64,000 nucleotides of DNA from assembly GCA_030427825.1 (NCBI GenBank), contig JAUICO010000004.1, positions 19,548 to 83,547 on the forward strand, read 5' to 3'. Origin of the DNA: a bacterium (GTDB lineage Bacteria > Myxococcota_A > Bradymonadia > REDH01). This document shows positions 1 to 8,110 of the stretch, in pieces. A program made the position numbers and the translations under genes. Position 1 is the stretch's first letter; each line of letters opens with the position of its first letter. A model generated the notes under the pieces. That model made no database searches, was not told the DNA's origin, and was given only the letters and a program-made list of their open reading frames with translations.

Positions 1-104
1 CGGGTCGCCGGATTGTAGCAGACGATCATATCCTCGCCTTCCGCGCGGATGATTTCGGGTCCCCACTCTGCCCGCGACGCACAATCTGCACTGGTCTTCG
101 CCAT
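1..104 (-). CDS. Partial CDS, N-terminus of a probable aldehyde dehydrogenase family protein
   Basis: An open frame starts at an ATG on the minus strand (bases 104-102), preceded by a purine-rich GGGGACAGGGG stretch that can act as ribosome-binding site, and runs off the left edge after 34 codons. The visible N-terminus contains CYNPATR near its end; an NPATG-like motif followed by a gap is the usual opening of aldehyde/succinate-semialdehyde dehydrogenases. That match is short, so the family call is tentative. The gene is divergent from the TetR regulator at 214 and shares a 109-bp intergenic region with it, making it the obvious candidate target of that regulator. The rest of the gene lies outside the window. 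Confidence 0.45.
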   Translation of the reverse strand, partial: MAKTSADCASRAEWGPEIIRAEGEDMIVCYNPAT

Positions 105-168
105 CACCCCTGTCCCCGCTTTGCTGCCCGTGTGCGCGCTCGCGCCCGAGCATTCACCGGCAACTATA

Positions 169-188
169 CAATGATGGTTGCATTATTG
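169..188. promoter_or_regulatory. Inverted repeat, candidate TetR-family operator
   Basis: CAATGATG and CATTATTG form an inverted repeat with 7 of 8 matching positions around a 4-bp spacer. It sits in the intergenic region between the divergent partial dehydrogenase gene and the TetR gene, 25 bp upstream of the TetR ATG. Position and size fit a TetR-type operator controlling both genes; binding is inferred. Confidence 0.45.
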
Positions 189-213
189 AAAGTCTCGATT
201 ACTGTTCATTCAC

Positions 214-861
214 ATGGGACGACCGGCCGCCAAACAGAGGGTGCGAGAAGCGCGAACCGCGATGTATCGCGCCCTCATCATCGAGTCCGCCGAAAGGGTG
301 TTCGCCGACGCGGGCTTTGAGGCAACCCGAGTGCAGGACGTGGCTGCCGAATGCGGCATCTCGCTGGCAACGCTGTACGGTGTGTTTCGCGGCAAGAACG
401 AGCTGTACAGCGCGATTCACAAAGAACGCCTTGTGGAGTTGATGGGGCGTATCAGCCACGAACTCGACCCGGACGTCGACCCGCTCGACAGCATCATCGA
501 GCGCGACCGGATCTACGTCGAGTTCCACATGGAGCACGTGGACTATCTGCGAATGCACCTGCGCGAGGGTAACGCGTGGGCAGCAGGGGCGAGCCTGCGC
601 GTCCCGGAGCAGGCGCAGGCCTGGGCACGTGGCCTCGAGCTGGGAACCGCCGCGTTTGCCGCCTGCATCGAGGCGGGGCTCATGATCGAAGACGATCCGG
701 CGCTGCTGTTTCGCACCAGCGTCGCCATGAACCAGGTGCGCCTCGCCGCCTGGATTGACGGCGGGCAGCGCGAGAGCAGCGACGAAGTGACACAGCGAAT
801 GCGCCGCGCATTCGTCCGCGCTTTCTGCCCGGCACACATCGTCGCAGAACGCCTCGCCTGA
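214..861 (+). CDS. TetR/AcrR-family transcriptional regulator
   Basis: A 215-residue protein with the typical TetR layout. The N-terminal helix-turn-helix (about residues 18-62) includes an ESAERVFADAGFEATRVQDV-type helix pair and GISLATLYGVFRGKNELYSA, the classic TetR recognition helix region. The C-terminal two thirds is helical and unlike any subgroup I recognise, so the ligand is unknown. The family binds DNA as a dimer and is released by a small-molecule ligand. No good ribosome-binding site precedes the ATG at 214, but the HTH begins soon after it, so a later start is unlikely. It is divergent from the partial dehydrogenase gene and follows a candidate operator at 169-188, which suggests autoregulation. 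Confidence 0.85.
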   Translation: MGRPAAKQRVREARTAMYRALIIESAERVFADAGFEATRVQDVAAECGISLATLYGVFRGKNELYSAIHKERLVELMGRISHELDPDVDPLDSIIERDRIYVEFHMEHVDYLRMHLREGNAWAAGASLRVPEQAQAWARGLELGTAAFAACIEAGLMIEDDPALLFRTSVAMNQVRLAAWIDGGQRESSDEVTQRMRRAFVRAFCPAHIVAERLA

Positions 862-998
862 GGTCCCGCGCCGATGGCGTGTTCACCCCGGACCCGCGAC
901 GCGATTGTCGAAGCGGGGCAGCAAAGTACCTGCCGCACTTCATCTCAAGCGCAGAAGCCGTTAGCATGGTCGCTGCATCCTTCGCACCGAGCACCGCC

Positions 999-3455
999 AT
1001 GAAGTCTACCAGCCTGTCGATTTGCGCACTTGTATGCGCTCTGATCGCGTTTCCCGCCTGCGACGTTCTCTTCGGAGACGGAGGCGACATTCCGCGAATC
1101 AACATCGGGCCGGACTCGCCCATCGGGCCGGATGGAATTCCGATGGACGGCTCGACGGTCGGCGAAGCGTGCACCGGTGACGCGGGCTGTCGCGACGGCC
1201 TGGCCTGTGTTTCCGATACATGCACGCCCGCCGGGACATCCAACGCCGGCGACGGCTGTGTCATCGACGGCGAGTGCGCCGAAGGGTTGGCGTGTGATCC
1301 CTTCGGCAACGAATGTGCGCCTCGCGGCGAGGCCGTAGAGGGCGGCACCTGCGACAGCCCGGTTGACTGTGTCGCCGGGCTCCGGTGCCGGCTCGCAGGC
1401 TTCACCGGCGTCTGCGTACCCGACACCGGCACCGGCGATACCGGCGATGAATGCGACGATGATGGCGACTGCCTGGCGCCCATGGGCTGTAGCATGCAGG
1501 GCTTCTGCCAGCTTCCCACCAACGGCGGCATCCGCCTCGATCTGGGTACTCAGTGTCTGAGTGGCCCCGACCTGCAGGGCGAGTTTCGTGTGCTCTTCGA
1601 GGTACCCGGCGACGAAGAGCCTCAGGAGTTCTTCCGCCTGCCCTTCCCCAACGACATCAAAGCCCGCGATAACGGCGGCCTCGATCTGCGCGGATTCCAC
1701 AACCCGGGCCTCAACGTGCTCGGCGGCGAATTCGTAGACCTCTACATCAACGCCGCCGCAGAGATGTCCAACGGCTTCTCAACCAACCCGACGGTCTTCT
1801 TCCGCTTCTCAGGCCCCTACGACTTCGGCTCCGTCGATGCCCGCGGCAACAACCCCAGCCTTCGCCTCGTCAACATCACTCCGGGCAGCCCGGACTACGG
1901 GAACATGCCGGCGCTCAACTGGGGCACCACCGACGGCCGCGGGAAGTTCATCTGCCACAACTATGTCGCCGTACGCTCTTCTTTTGATACGCCGCTCAGG
2001 CACGGTGAGACCTATGCCGCGTGGCTGACAACGGATACACGCAGCAACACCGACGTAGCCCCCGTTCAGGACACCGACTTCCGCGCGATGATGTCCGCGG
2101 AGGCTCCACTCGATAGCGCGCTGCGCGAGGCGTGGGAACGCTACGCCCCGCTTCGTGACTTCTACGCCGCAGAGGGCATCGACCCGGCGACCATCGCCGG
2201 CGCTGCGGTATTCACGACGATGGACCCGGACGCCAACCTGCCCGCCATTCGCGCAGGTGTGCGGGCTGAAGACCCGCCTGAGCTCGAGAACCTCACCCTC
2301 TGTGACGGCACCACACCCTCCCCCTGCGACCCGAACGGACCGGCCTGCGAAGGCGCCGGCGGCATGCAGGTGTTTGAAGCCACCTACGAAGCGCCGGTCT
2401 TTCAGCAGGGCACGCGGCCCTACCTCACCGCGGCCGACGGTGGCGCTTTCAGCTACCGAAACGGGCAGGCCGAAGTACACGGTACCGAGACGATGTGCGT
2501 CGCCTTCGCTGTGCCTGAGGGAGCCATGCCGGCAGGCGGCTGGCCGACGATTCTCTACGGCCACGGCACCGGCGGCAGCCGGCGCTCACATGTGACCGCG
2601 AACGTCGCCGGCGTCCTCACCGCCGCTGACACCCCCTTCGTCGTGGTTGGCATCGATGGCGTCATGCACGGCAACCGCCGCGGTGGCAGCACCATCGAAC
2701 CCGACAACCTCTTCTTCAACTTCCTGAACCCGGCCGCCGCACGCGGCAACGTCGAGCAGGGAGCGGCCGACTTCTTCGTGCTCACCCAGCTCCTTGAAGG
2801 CGTCAGCCTCGACGCCGGCGAGTCGCCCACCGGCTCGGCCTTCTCGATCGACACGTCCGCCCTCTACTTCTACGGACATTCGCAGGGCTCGACAGTCGGC
2901 ACTGCCTTCTTCGCCCACGAGCCCAACGTACAGGCCGCTGTGCTTTCCGGTGCCGGCGGCGGGCTCATCGTCTCGCTGCTCAACAAGACGAGCCCCGTCG
3001 ACATCAGCGCCGCCGTAGAGCTGGTCATGAACGAGCGCGTCACTGAGCGGCACCCCTTTCTCAACATGCTGCAGACCGTCATCGATCCGGTTGACGCCCT
3101 CAACTACGGCCGACTCCTGTACCGCGAACCTGCCCCCGGCATGGTCCCACGCTCGGTGCTGCAGACCTGGGGCGAAGGGGACACCTACACGCCGCCGGCG
3201 ACCCTCGAAGCCCTGGCCCTGGCGATCGGCCACCAGGTCGCCGAACCTGTCGTTGACCCCGTCGATGGGCTCTCGACGACCTCGCTGCCGGCGTCGGCGA
3301 ACCGCAACGGAGGCGCCACCGGAATCCTGCTGCAGGCCCGCTCGCCCGGCTTTGACGGCCACTTCGTGAACACCCGCGACGCCGACACAATCCGCCGCAT
3401 CGCCGGGTTCTTCGCATCACACGCCGCGACCGGAACCGCGACGGTCGAAAACTAG
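999..3455 (+). CDS. Secreted lipoprotein with Cys-rich N-terminal region and alpha/beta-hydrolase-like domain
   Basis: The start at 999 gives a textbook lipoprotein signal ending FPA-Cys21; a longer open frame reaches back to 879 but would bury the signal. The mature N-terminus (about residues 60-170) has four repeated Cys-rich knots of the form CxxDxxCxxGLxCxxxxC separated by GTGDTGD-like linkers. The remainder looks like a large alpha/beta-hydrolase: a GHGTGG oxyanion-type loop at 521-526, a GHSQG nucleophile elbow with Ser628, and a likely catalytic His788 in GFDGHF. Substrate is unknown; a surface-anchored esterase or lipase is plausible. It ends one base before the convergent gene at 3457, with no room for separate terminators. 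Confidence 0.75.
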   Translation: MKSTSLSICALVCALIAFPACDVLFGDGGDIPRINIGPDSPIGPDGIPMDGSTVGEACTGDAGCRDGLACVSDTCTPAGTSNAGDGCVIDGECAEGLACDPFGNECAPRGEAVEGGTCDSPVDCVAGLRCRLAGFTGVCVPDTGTGDTGDECDDDGDCLAPMGCSMQGFCQLPTNGGIRLDLGTQCLSGPDLQGEFRVLFEVPGDEEPQEFFRLPFPNDIKARDNGGLDLRGFHNPGLNVLGGEFVDLYINAAAEMSNGFSTNPTVFFRFSGPYDFGSVDARGNNPSLRLVNITPGSPDYGNMPALNWGTTDGRGKFICHNYVAVRSSFDTPLRHGETYAAWLTTDTRSNTDVAPVQDTDFRAMMSAEAPLDSALREAWERYAPLRDFYAAEGIDPATIAGAAVFTTMDPDANLPAIRAGVRAEDPPELENLTLCDGTTPSPCDPNGPACEGAGGMQVFEATYEAPVFQQGTRPYLTAADGGAFSYRNGQAEVHGTETMCVAFAVPEGAMPAGGWPTILYGHGTGGSRRSHVTANVAGVLTAADTPFVVVGIDGVMHGNRRGGSTIEPDNLFFNFLNPAAARGNVEQGAADFFVLTQLLEGVSLDAGESPTGSAFSIDTSALYFYGHSQGSTVGTAFFAHEPNVQAAVLSGAGGGLIVSLLNKTSPVDISAAVELVMNERVTERHPFLNMLQTVIDPVDALNYGRLLYREPAPGMVPRSVLQTWGEGDTYTPPATLEALALAIGHQVAEPVVDPVDGLSTTSLPASANRNGGATGILLQARSPGFDGHFVNTRDADTIRRIAGFFASHAATGTATVEN

Positions 3456-3456
3456 C

Positions 3457-6402
3457 TCAGTAGCTCTTCGTCTGTGCAGCCTCGCCCGGCGCACCGCTGT
3501 TGCCGGGTGAGGGGCCGCCGGTGCCGCCGATGCCGGCAACCAGAGTATTCCCGGCACCAACGTCGGGCATACTGGTGCCGCTGAGCGCGACGGCGACCGC
3601 GTCACCACCGCGACCTCCACCACCGCTACCACCGGCGCCGCCTGCGCCGCCGTCGCCGCCCTCACCGCCTACGCCCACTTCATCGTCGCTGCAGGCGAGA
3701 ATGCCGTCGGTGGTTGCGATGCCACCCGGGGCACCGTGCCCGCCTGCTCCGCCCGGCTGGCCTGCGCCACCGGCTCCACCGGGGCCGCCTACGCCGGCGA
3801 CAAGAGTCGAGTTCTGAATCGACGCACCGGTCGATGAAACGAGGAACACAGCGAAGCTTCCGCCGCCCGCACTGCCACCGGTACCTGCGCCGCCACCGCA
3901 GCCGCCGCCGCCGCCGCCGCCGCCGCCCGCACCGCTCCCGTCGTTGCAGATGCCGAAGGTGTCGCGATCCTGGCCACCGCCGCCGCCACCGCCGCCGCCG
4001 CCGCCGCCGTTCGTGCCGGCTTCGCCGCCGTCACCGTCTTCACCGCTCCAGAAGCCGCCGGTTACGCCGGCCAGAGCGCCACCATCGCCGCTGGACCCGT
4101 TGTCGCCGGCTCCACCGTTGTCACCAGGTCCGCCGTGCTGGCCGGCTCCGCAGCTCCCATGTCCGTCGCCGCCGCCGCCGCCGTCGCCCGCCGCACCGGT
4201 ACCACCGGTACCGTCGTCGCCATCACCACCGTCGTCGCCACCGCCGCGTCCGCCTGCGCCGCCGTCGTTTCCACACGGCGATGCGCCGCCACCGCCGCCG
4301 TCACCACGGCCGCTTCCGTCGCATTCGCCGTTGCCACCGGCGACGCCGACCATACCGGATGCGCCGGGGGTACCGGATCCACCGGAAACACCGGCAGCCC
4401 CTGTCCCTGCGATCACGCGACTGCCGACCAGCACCAGCCCCGAGCAGCCCTCACAGTGCAATCCGTAGGACGAACCGCCGGCGCTCGTCGCCGCGCTGCC
4501 GGTAATGGTCAGCTGACCGAGCACCGTCGCGCTGGTGAGTCCGATCCCACGCACGCTGATCGTGTTCCCGCCTACCTCGTGCGTGCCGCGAATCTCTGTC
4601 GCGACATCGAAGGCGCGAGCCCAGTCACCGCTTTCGTCAGCGGCGTACCCGCCGTAGATCGACACGCCGTTGATGAGGGTTACGTCCTCGTCGTACACAC
4701 CGCCGCCGACTGCGACCGTGGCGCGCGCGAGGGTTTGCGCCTGCGTCAGGCCCTTCGAGATTGTCGCGCAGGGCGCGTCAGGGGCGCCGCAGGTGCCGTT
4801 GTCAGCGCCCCACAGCGCCACATAGACCGTATCCGCCACATCGCCATCGATCCCGTCGCAGTTCTGATCAACGTAGGGTGGCGCCAATTCGGGCGCATCT
4901 GAATCGCTGATGAAGGTGCACTCGCAGCCGTTGGTATCATCGCCGTCTACATCCACGAAGCCATCGACACAGGCCGTCATCTGGCACGCGCGCGAGACGC
5001 AGACGCCATCGGCGTTCGCGAACGACGTGCCGCAGTCAGCGATGGCCGCGCATGCGTCGCCGCAGGTCGCGTCTGCGGTGAAGTCCGTCTCGCACCCCGG
5101 GCCCGGTGTGCAGTCGCCGTAGGGCTCAACACAGCTGCCTGCGAAGTCGCAGCCCGAGCTGGTGCAGCTGAGAGCATTGGTGTCGATATTCGGCAGCGCC
5201 GTGCAGTCGTTCTGGCACGAGCCACAGTGAGTGACATCGAAAGTCACATCAACCTCGCAGCCGTCACTCTGGTCGCTGTTGCAGTCCGCGAAGCCGGCTT
5301 CGCAGCCGGACAGGGCGCAGACACCGGCGCTGCACTCTGCGGCCCCCGAGCCGAAGTTGCATGCGTTATCGCAGAAGCCGCAGTGTGAGAGGCTGGACGT
5401 CACGTCGGTCTCGCAGCCGTTGTCGTAGTCCGCGTCGCAATCACCCAGCCCTTCGGTACAGCCGGTGATGGTACACACCCCCGCCTGGCACTCGACGGTA
5501 GCGTCCTGTGCACCACATGCCTGGCCGCACCCGCCGCAATGGGATTCGTCAGTCTGCAGATCAAAATCTTCGTCGATGCCGTCGGCGCAGTCGTTGTCGA
5601 CGCCGTCGCAGATCTCGGGCGCCCCCTCGTACACGTTCGTCAGGGAGTCATCACAGTCGGCGCCGAGGCAACCGGGACCGACGCCGTACCCGTCGCCGTC
5701 GACATCAATGCAGTCGCCGCAGAAGAGCAGGTTGGGCTGACAGAGATCGTATGAGACGATGCCGCCGTCTTCGCTTCGTTCATGGGACTGGCACGAGTAG
5801 CCTTCGGGACAATCTGTGGAGACGCTGCAGCGGGTCGCACAGAAGTCGCCGTCGTTGAGCTCGATGCACAGGTTGTCGCCACCACATTCCAGGTCGGCGG
5901 CGCATTCGCGGCACAGGGTTTCCGGAGTGGGGACGCAGATCTCCTGGCCATCGGCTCCGCTGGCGATGACGAATACGCATTGCCAGCTGCTGTCAGCGCA
6001 GTCCCCGTCAGACTGACATTGACGCGAGCAGAGGTTTCCCTCTCCGGTCGCTATGCAGAGCTGAGTGCCGATGCAGTCCGCATCGACCACGCACTCGCCC
6101 TGATACTCACCGAACGCGGGTCCACCTGAGTTGGTGTCTGTATCACCTCCATCGCCGGTTTCGGCGGCGTCGACGCCGTCGGCGGCAACGTCAGCGGTGT
6201 TGGTATCACCAGAGTCCCGGGCGGTGTCCGGATCACCGGTATCGCCGCCGTCGTCCACAACACACTCTCCGGCGACGCAGATCTGCCCGAAGGCGCATTC
6301 TCCGTCCCCACTACACTCACTGCCGCTATCGTTGCCGCTGCCGCCGCACGCAGCCAATACGCCACTCACAACGACAGCTAACGTGGCCATCCATGATCGC
6401 AT
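3457..6402 (-). CDS. Large lipoprotein with MopE-like modules and long Gly-rich C-terminal region
   Basis: The ATG at 6402 has an excellent AAGGAG site seven bases upstream and gives a lipoprotein signal ending LAA-Cys19; the open frame extends further upstream but without signal. The 981-residue protein has, in order: an acidic GDTGDPDTA-type linker; several Cys-rich knots (about 90-250); a MopE-type motif CDGVDNDCADGIDED (about 262-278), which in relatives is a calcium or copper-associated surface repeat; three related CxxGxxDCDxDxxNGCE modules; a DUF1565-like beta-helix start (about 523-600, with YGGY); then some 300 residues dominated by Gly, Asp and Ala (about 674-981). The composition suggests a surface-exposed structural or adhesive protein. 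It is convergent with the hydrolase lipoprotein gene, one base apart. Confidence 0.75.
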   Translation of the reverse strand: MRSWMATLAVVVSGVLAACGGSGNDSGSECSGDGECAFGQICVAGECVVDDGGDTGDPDTARDSGDTNTADVAADGVDAAETGDGGDTDTNSGGPAFGEYQGECVVDADCIGTQLCIATGEGNLCSRQCQSDGDCADSSWQCVFVIASGADGQEICVPTPETLCRECAADLECGGDNLCIELNDGDFCATRCSVSTDCPEGYSCQSHERSEDGGIVSYDLCQPNLLFCGDCIDVDGDGYGVGPGCLGADCDDSLTNVYEGAPEICDGVDNDCADGIDEDFDLQTDESHCGGCGQACGAQDATVECQAGVCTITGCTEGLGDCDADYDNGCETDVTSSLSHCGFCDNACNFGSGAAECSAGVCALSGCEAGFADCNSDQSDGCEVDVTFDVTHCGSCQNDCTALPNIDTNALSCTSSGCDFAGSCVEPYGDCTPGPGCETDFTADATCGDACAAIADCGTSFANADGVCVSRACQMTACVDGFVDVDGDDTNGCECTFISDSDAPELAPPYVDQNCDGIDGDVADTVYVALWGADNGTCGAPDAPCATISKGLTQAQTLARATVAVGGGVYDEDVTLINGVSIYGGYAADESGDWARAFDVATEIRGTHEVGGNTISVRGIGLTSATVLGQLTITGSAATSAGGSSYGLHCEGCSGLVLVGSRVIAGTGAAGVSGGSGTPGASGMVGVAGGNGECDGSGRGDGGGGGASPCGNDGGAGGRGGGDDGGDGDDGTGGTGAAGDGGGGGDGHGSCGAGQHGGPGDNGGAGDNGSSGDGGALAGVTGGFWSGEDGDGGEAGTNGGGGGGGGGGGGQDRDTFGICNDGSGAGGGGGGGGGCGGGAGTGGSAGGGSFAVFLVSSTGASIQNSTLVAGVGGPGGAGGAGQPGGAGGHGAPGGIATTDGILACSDDEVGVGGEGGDGGAGGAGGSGGGGRGGDAVAVALSGTSMPDVGAGNTLVAGIGGTGGPSPGNSGAPGEAAQTKSY
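3480..4420. repeat. Low-complexity GCC/CCG-rich coding repeat (Gly-rich region)
   Basis: Irregular short repeats of ccgccgccg- and ggtacc-type units encode the Gly-rich C-terminal part of the lipoprotein on the minus strand. Units vary in length and have no unique spacers. Such tracts are prone to slippage, so length variation between strains is likely. Confidence 0.7.
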
Positions 6403-6579
6403 CTCGGTACTCCTTTCCAGATGTCCGTCGACCTTCGTCCTCTCTTCTGCGTTCGGTCTAGCAGAGGCTGCCGATAGGAAACAGAAAGGCACCCAACAAC
6501 TTCAATCCCGCTGGAGCGCATTGTGGCATGGGGACCGCCGGTGGCACCGCGACGGGCTGTGCGCCACGCGATGACTCCC

Positions 6580-7263
6580 CTACATCTGCGACCGTTCCCC
6601 GCCGGCCAGGTTCTCTTCAACCAGCCCACGCACGAAATCCCGGCGAAAGTAGAAGCCGAGCTTCTTGTCGCACAGCCGCCGGCCGAGACGCGCCGAGAAG
6701 AGCGGCGTGTACGGGCGCGAGTCACGCACTCGAATCTGAAGATGCTCCGCGTTGATCGTATGGAAATCGCCGCCGAAGTGGAGCCAATTCAGGAGCTGGC
6801 GCAGCAGGTCGATGTAGCTGCGTTCGAGCTGCTCGTGCCAATACGCCCCCGGCGTTGCGTTCAGCTCCGTCGTGAAGACCACCTGCCATTCTGCGGGGTC
6901 CACCGTGTCGCGATATACGCCGAGCAGAGCCGTACGACGGATCTTTCGATACAGCGGCGTTTCTACGAACTGTGGCAGCTCCATGTACCGATCAATATCG
7001 GGGCCGAGCTGCAGCACAGCGACACTCTCTTTCGGCAGGCCGTCGCGGTCCGCGCGATAGGTCTTCAGCTCACCATCAACAAAATCCGTGAGACGCGTTC
7101 CCGCCTTCACGCCGAGCAGGGCCTCGACGGCGGCGCCTGCCCCGCCCTTGTTGAGGCGCATGCCTTCGAGGGTTTCGCGCGGCAGCAGCTCTCCGAAGGG
7201 TACTCCGGTGACATCACTCAGGCGGCGGCGCATTTCTTCGAAGGTGGGTCGATCAGCAGACAT
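6580..7263 (-). CDS. MutH/Sau3AI-like DNA endonuclease
   Basis: The 227-residue product resembles the MutH/Sau3AI endonuclease family along its whole length. Seen motifs: GGAGAAVEALLG with Glu47 (MutH has a comparable Glu), then D60 FVDG E65 L K67, the D-x(n)-E-x-K metal and catalytic site, then ESVAVLQL, and near the C-terminus EHLQIRVRDSR and LGFYFRRDFVRGLV, which parallel E. coli MutH EYLQIRP and RGFYLKKNF. MutH nicks the unmethylated strand at hemimethylated GATC in mismatch repair; Sau3AI cleaves GATC as a restriction enzyme. No Dam methylase, MutS or MutL lies in the window, so the role here is open. The ATG at 7263 is chosen because similarity begins soon after it; its ribosome-binding site is weak. 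Divergent from the YebC gene. Confidence 0.7.
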   Translation of the reverse strand: MSADRPTFEEMRRRLSDVTGVPFGELLPRETLEGMRLNKGGAGAAVEALLGVKAGTRLTDFVDGELKTYRADRDGLPKESVAVLQLGPDIDRYMELPQFVETPLYRKIRRTALLGVYRDTVDPAEWQVVFTTELNATPGAYWHEQLERSYIDLLRQLLNWLHFGGDFHTINAEHLQIRVRDSRPYTPLFSARLGRRLCDKKLGFYFRRDFVRGLVEENLAGGERSQM

Positions 7264-7317
7264 GCCGGGCTCGTAGCGCGCCGCCGTCCGTAGAGGTAGC
7301 CCGGCGACGCCCGGCGG

Positions 7318-7329
7318 CATCACGTGATG
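7318..7329. promoter_or_regulatory. Perfect 12-bp palindrome with CACGTG core
   Basis: CATCACGTGATG is a perfect palindrome in the 119-bp region between the divergent MutH-like and YebC genes. A second inverted pair (GCCGGGC at 7264 and GCCCGGC at 7298) lies beside it. It may be an operator for either gene; no regulator can be assigned. Confidence 0.3.
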
Positions 7330-7382
7330 AATGCGCCTTCCCCCCATGACGAATGGCATCGGGTGCGTTAGGGGGCATCGCT

Positions 7383-8096
7383 ATGGGAAAGCAATGGAAG
7401 CAGAAGGGGCGCAGCGCTGCTGCGGACGCAAAGGGCCGGCTCTTTGGCAAGCTGGCGAAAGAGATCATGGTCGCCGCCCGAGCGGGGGCAGATCCGGCAA
7501 TGAACCCGGCGCTGCGGATGGCGGTCGACGCCGCGAAGAAGCAGTCGATGCCGAGCGCCACGCTGGAGCGCGCGATCAAGAAGGGCGCCGGCCTCCTGGA
7601 TGGCGCAGTCGACTATCAGCTCACCACCTATGAAGGCTTCGGACCGCACCAGGTGCCGGTCATCGTGGAGTGTCTGACCGACAACAACACGCGCACGGCC
7701 ACCAACGTCCGGATCGCATTCAACAAGGGCGGCGGACAGTTGGGTCAGAGCGGCTCCGTCTCCTGGGACTTCAAGCGCGCGGGTGTCATCGAAGCGACGC
7801 CGCCGGAAGGCGGCGAGGATCCTATGGAAGCGGCGATCGAAGCCGGGGCCGACGAAGTGTACGAAGACGACGAGGTGGATGGCGGGCAGGTATTCATTAC
7901 CGACGCGGGCGACCTCTCAGCCGTCACCAGGGCACTCGAAGCCCGGGGGTGGGCGGCGGCGTCTTCGAAGCTCGCCTGGATTCCAAACAACCGGGTCACG
8001 CTGACCGAAGAACAGATGCCGGAATTCGAGGAGTTCATTGAGCGTTTGGACTCAGACGACGACGTACAGACGATCTACATCGCGCTCGAAGAATAG
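7383..8096 (+). CDS. YebC/PmpR-family transcriptional regulator or translation factor
   Basis: A 237-residue protein starting at the ATG at 7383 (MGKQWKQKG), with AGGGGG ten bases upstream. It has the family hallmarks: an N-terminal helical domain with KLAKEIMVAARAGADPAMNPALR, then IKKGAG, YEGFGPHQVPVIVECLTDNN, NVRIAFNKGGGQLGQSGSVSWDF, and a C-terminal domain with WIPNNRVTL. Family members bind DNA and regulate transcription, and some relieve ribosome stalling at proline runs. An EF-P gene lies at 55586 in the same window, but no direct link is visible. Length is normal for the family. Confidence 0.92.
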   Translation: MGKQWKQKGRSAAADAKGRLFGKLAKEIMVAARAGADPAMNPALRMAVDAAKKQSMPSATLERAIKKGAGLLDGAVDYQLTTYEGFGPHQVPVIVECLTDNNTRTATNVRIAFNKGGGQLGQSGSVSWDFKRAGVIEATPPEGGEDPMEAAIEAGADEVYEDDEVDGGQVFITDAGDLSAVTRALEARGWAAASSKLAWIPNNRVTLTEEQMPEFEEFIERLDSDDDVQTIYIALEE

Positions 8097-8110
8097 GGAG
8101 AACGACAGGC

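Noticed and set aside
3714..4505. A 263-codon Arg-rich open frame on the plus strand
   Set aside because: It is antisense to the Gly-rich part of the lipoprotein gene; the Arg, Pro or His runs are mirror images of the GCC-rich repeat and have no signal, motif or ribosome-binding site.
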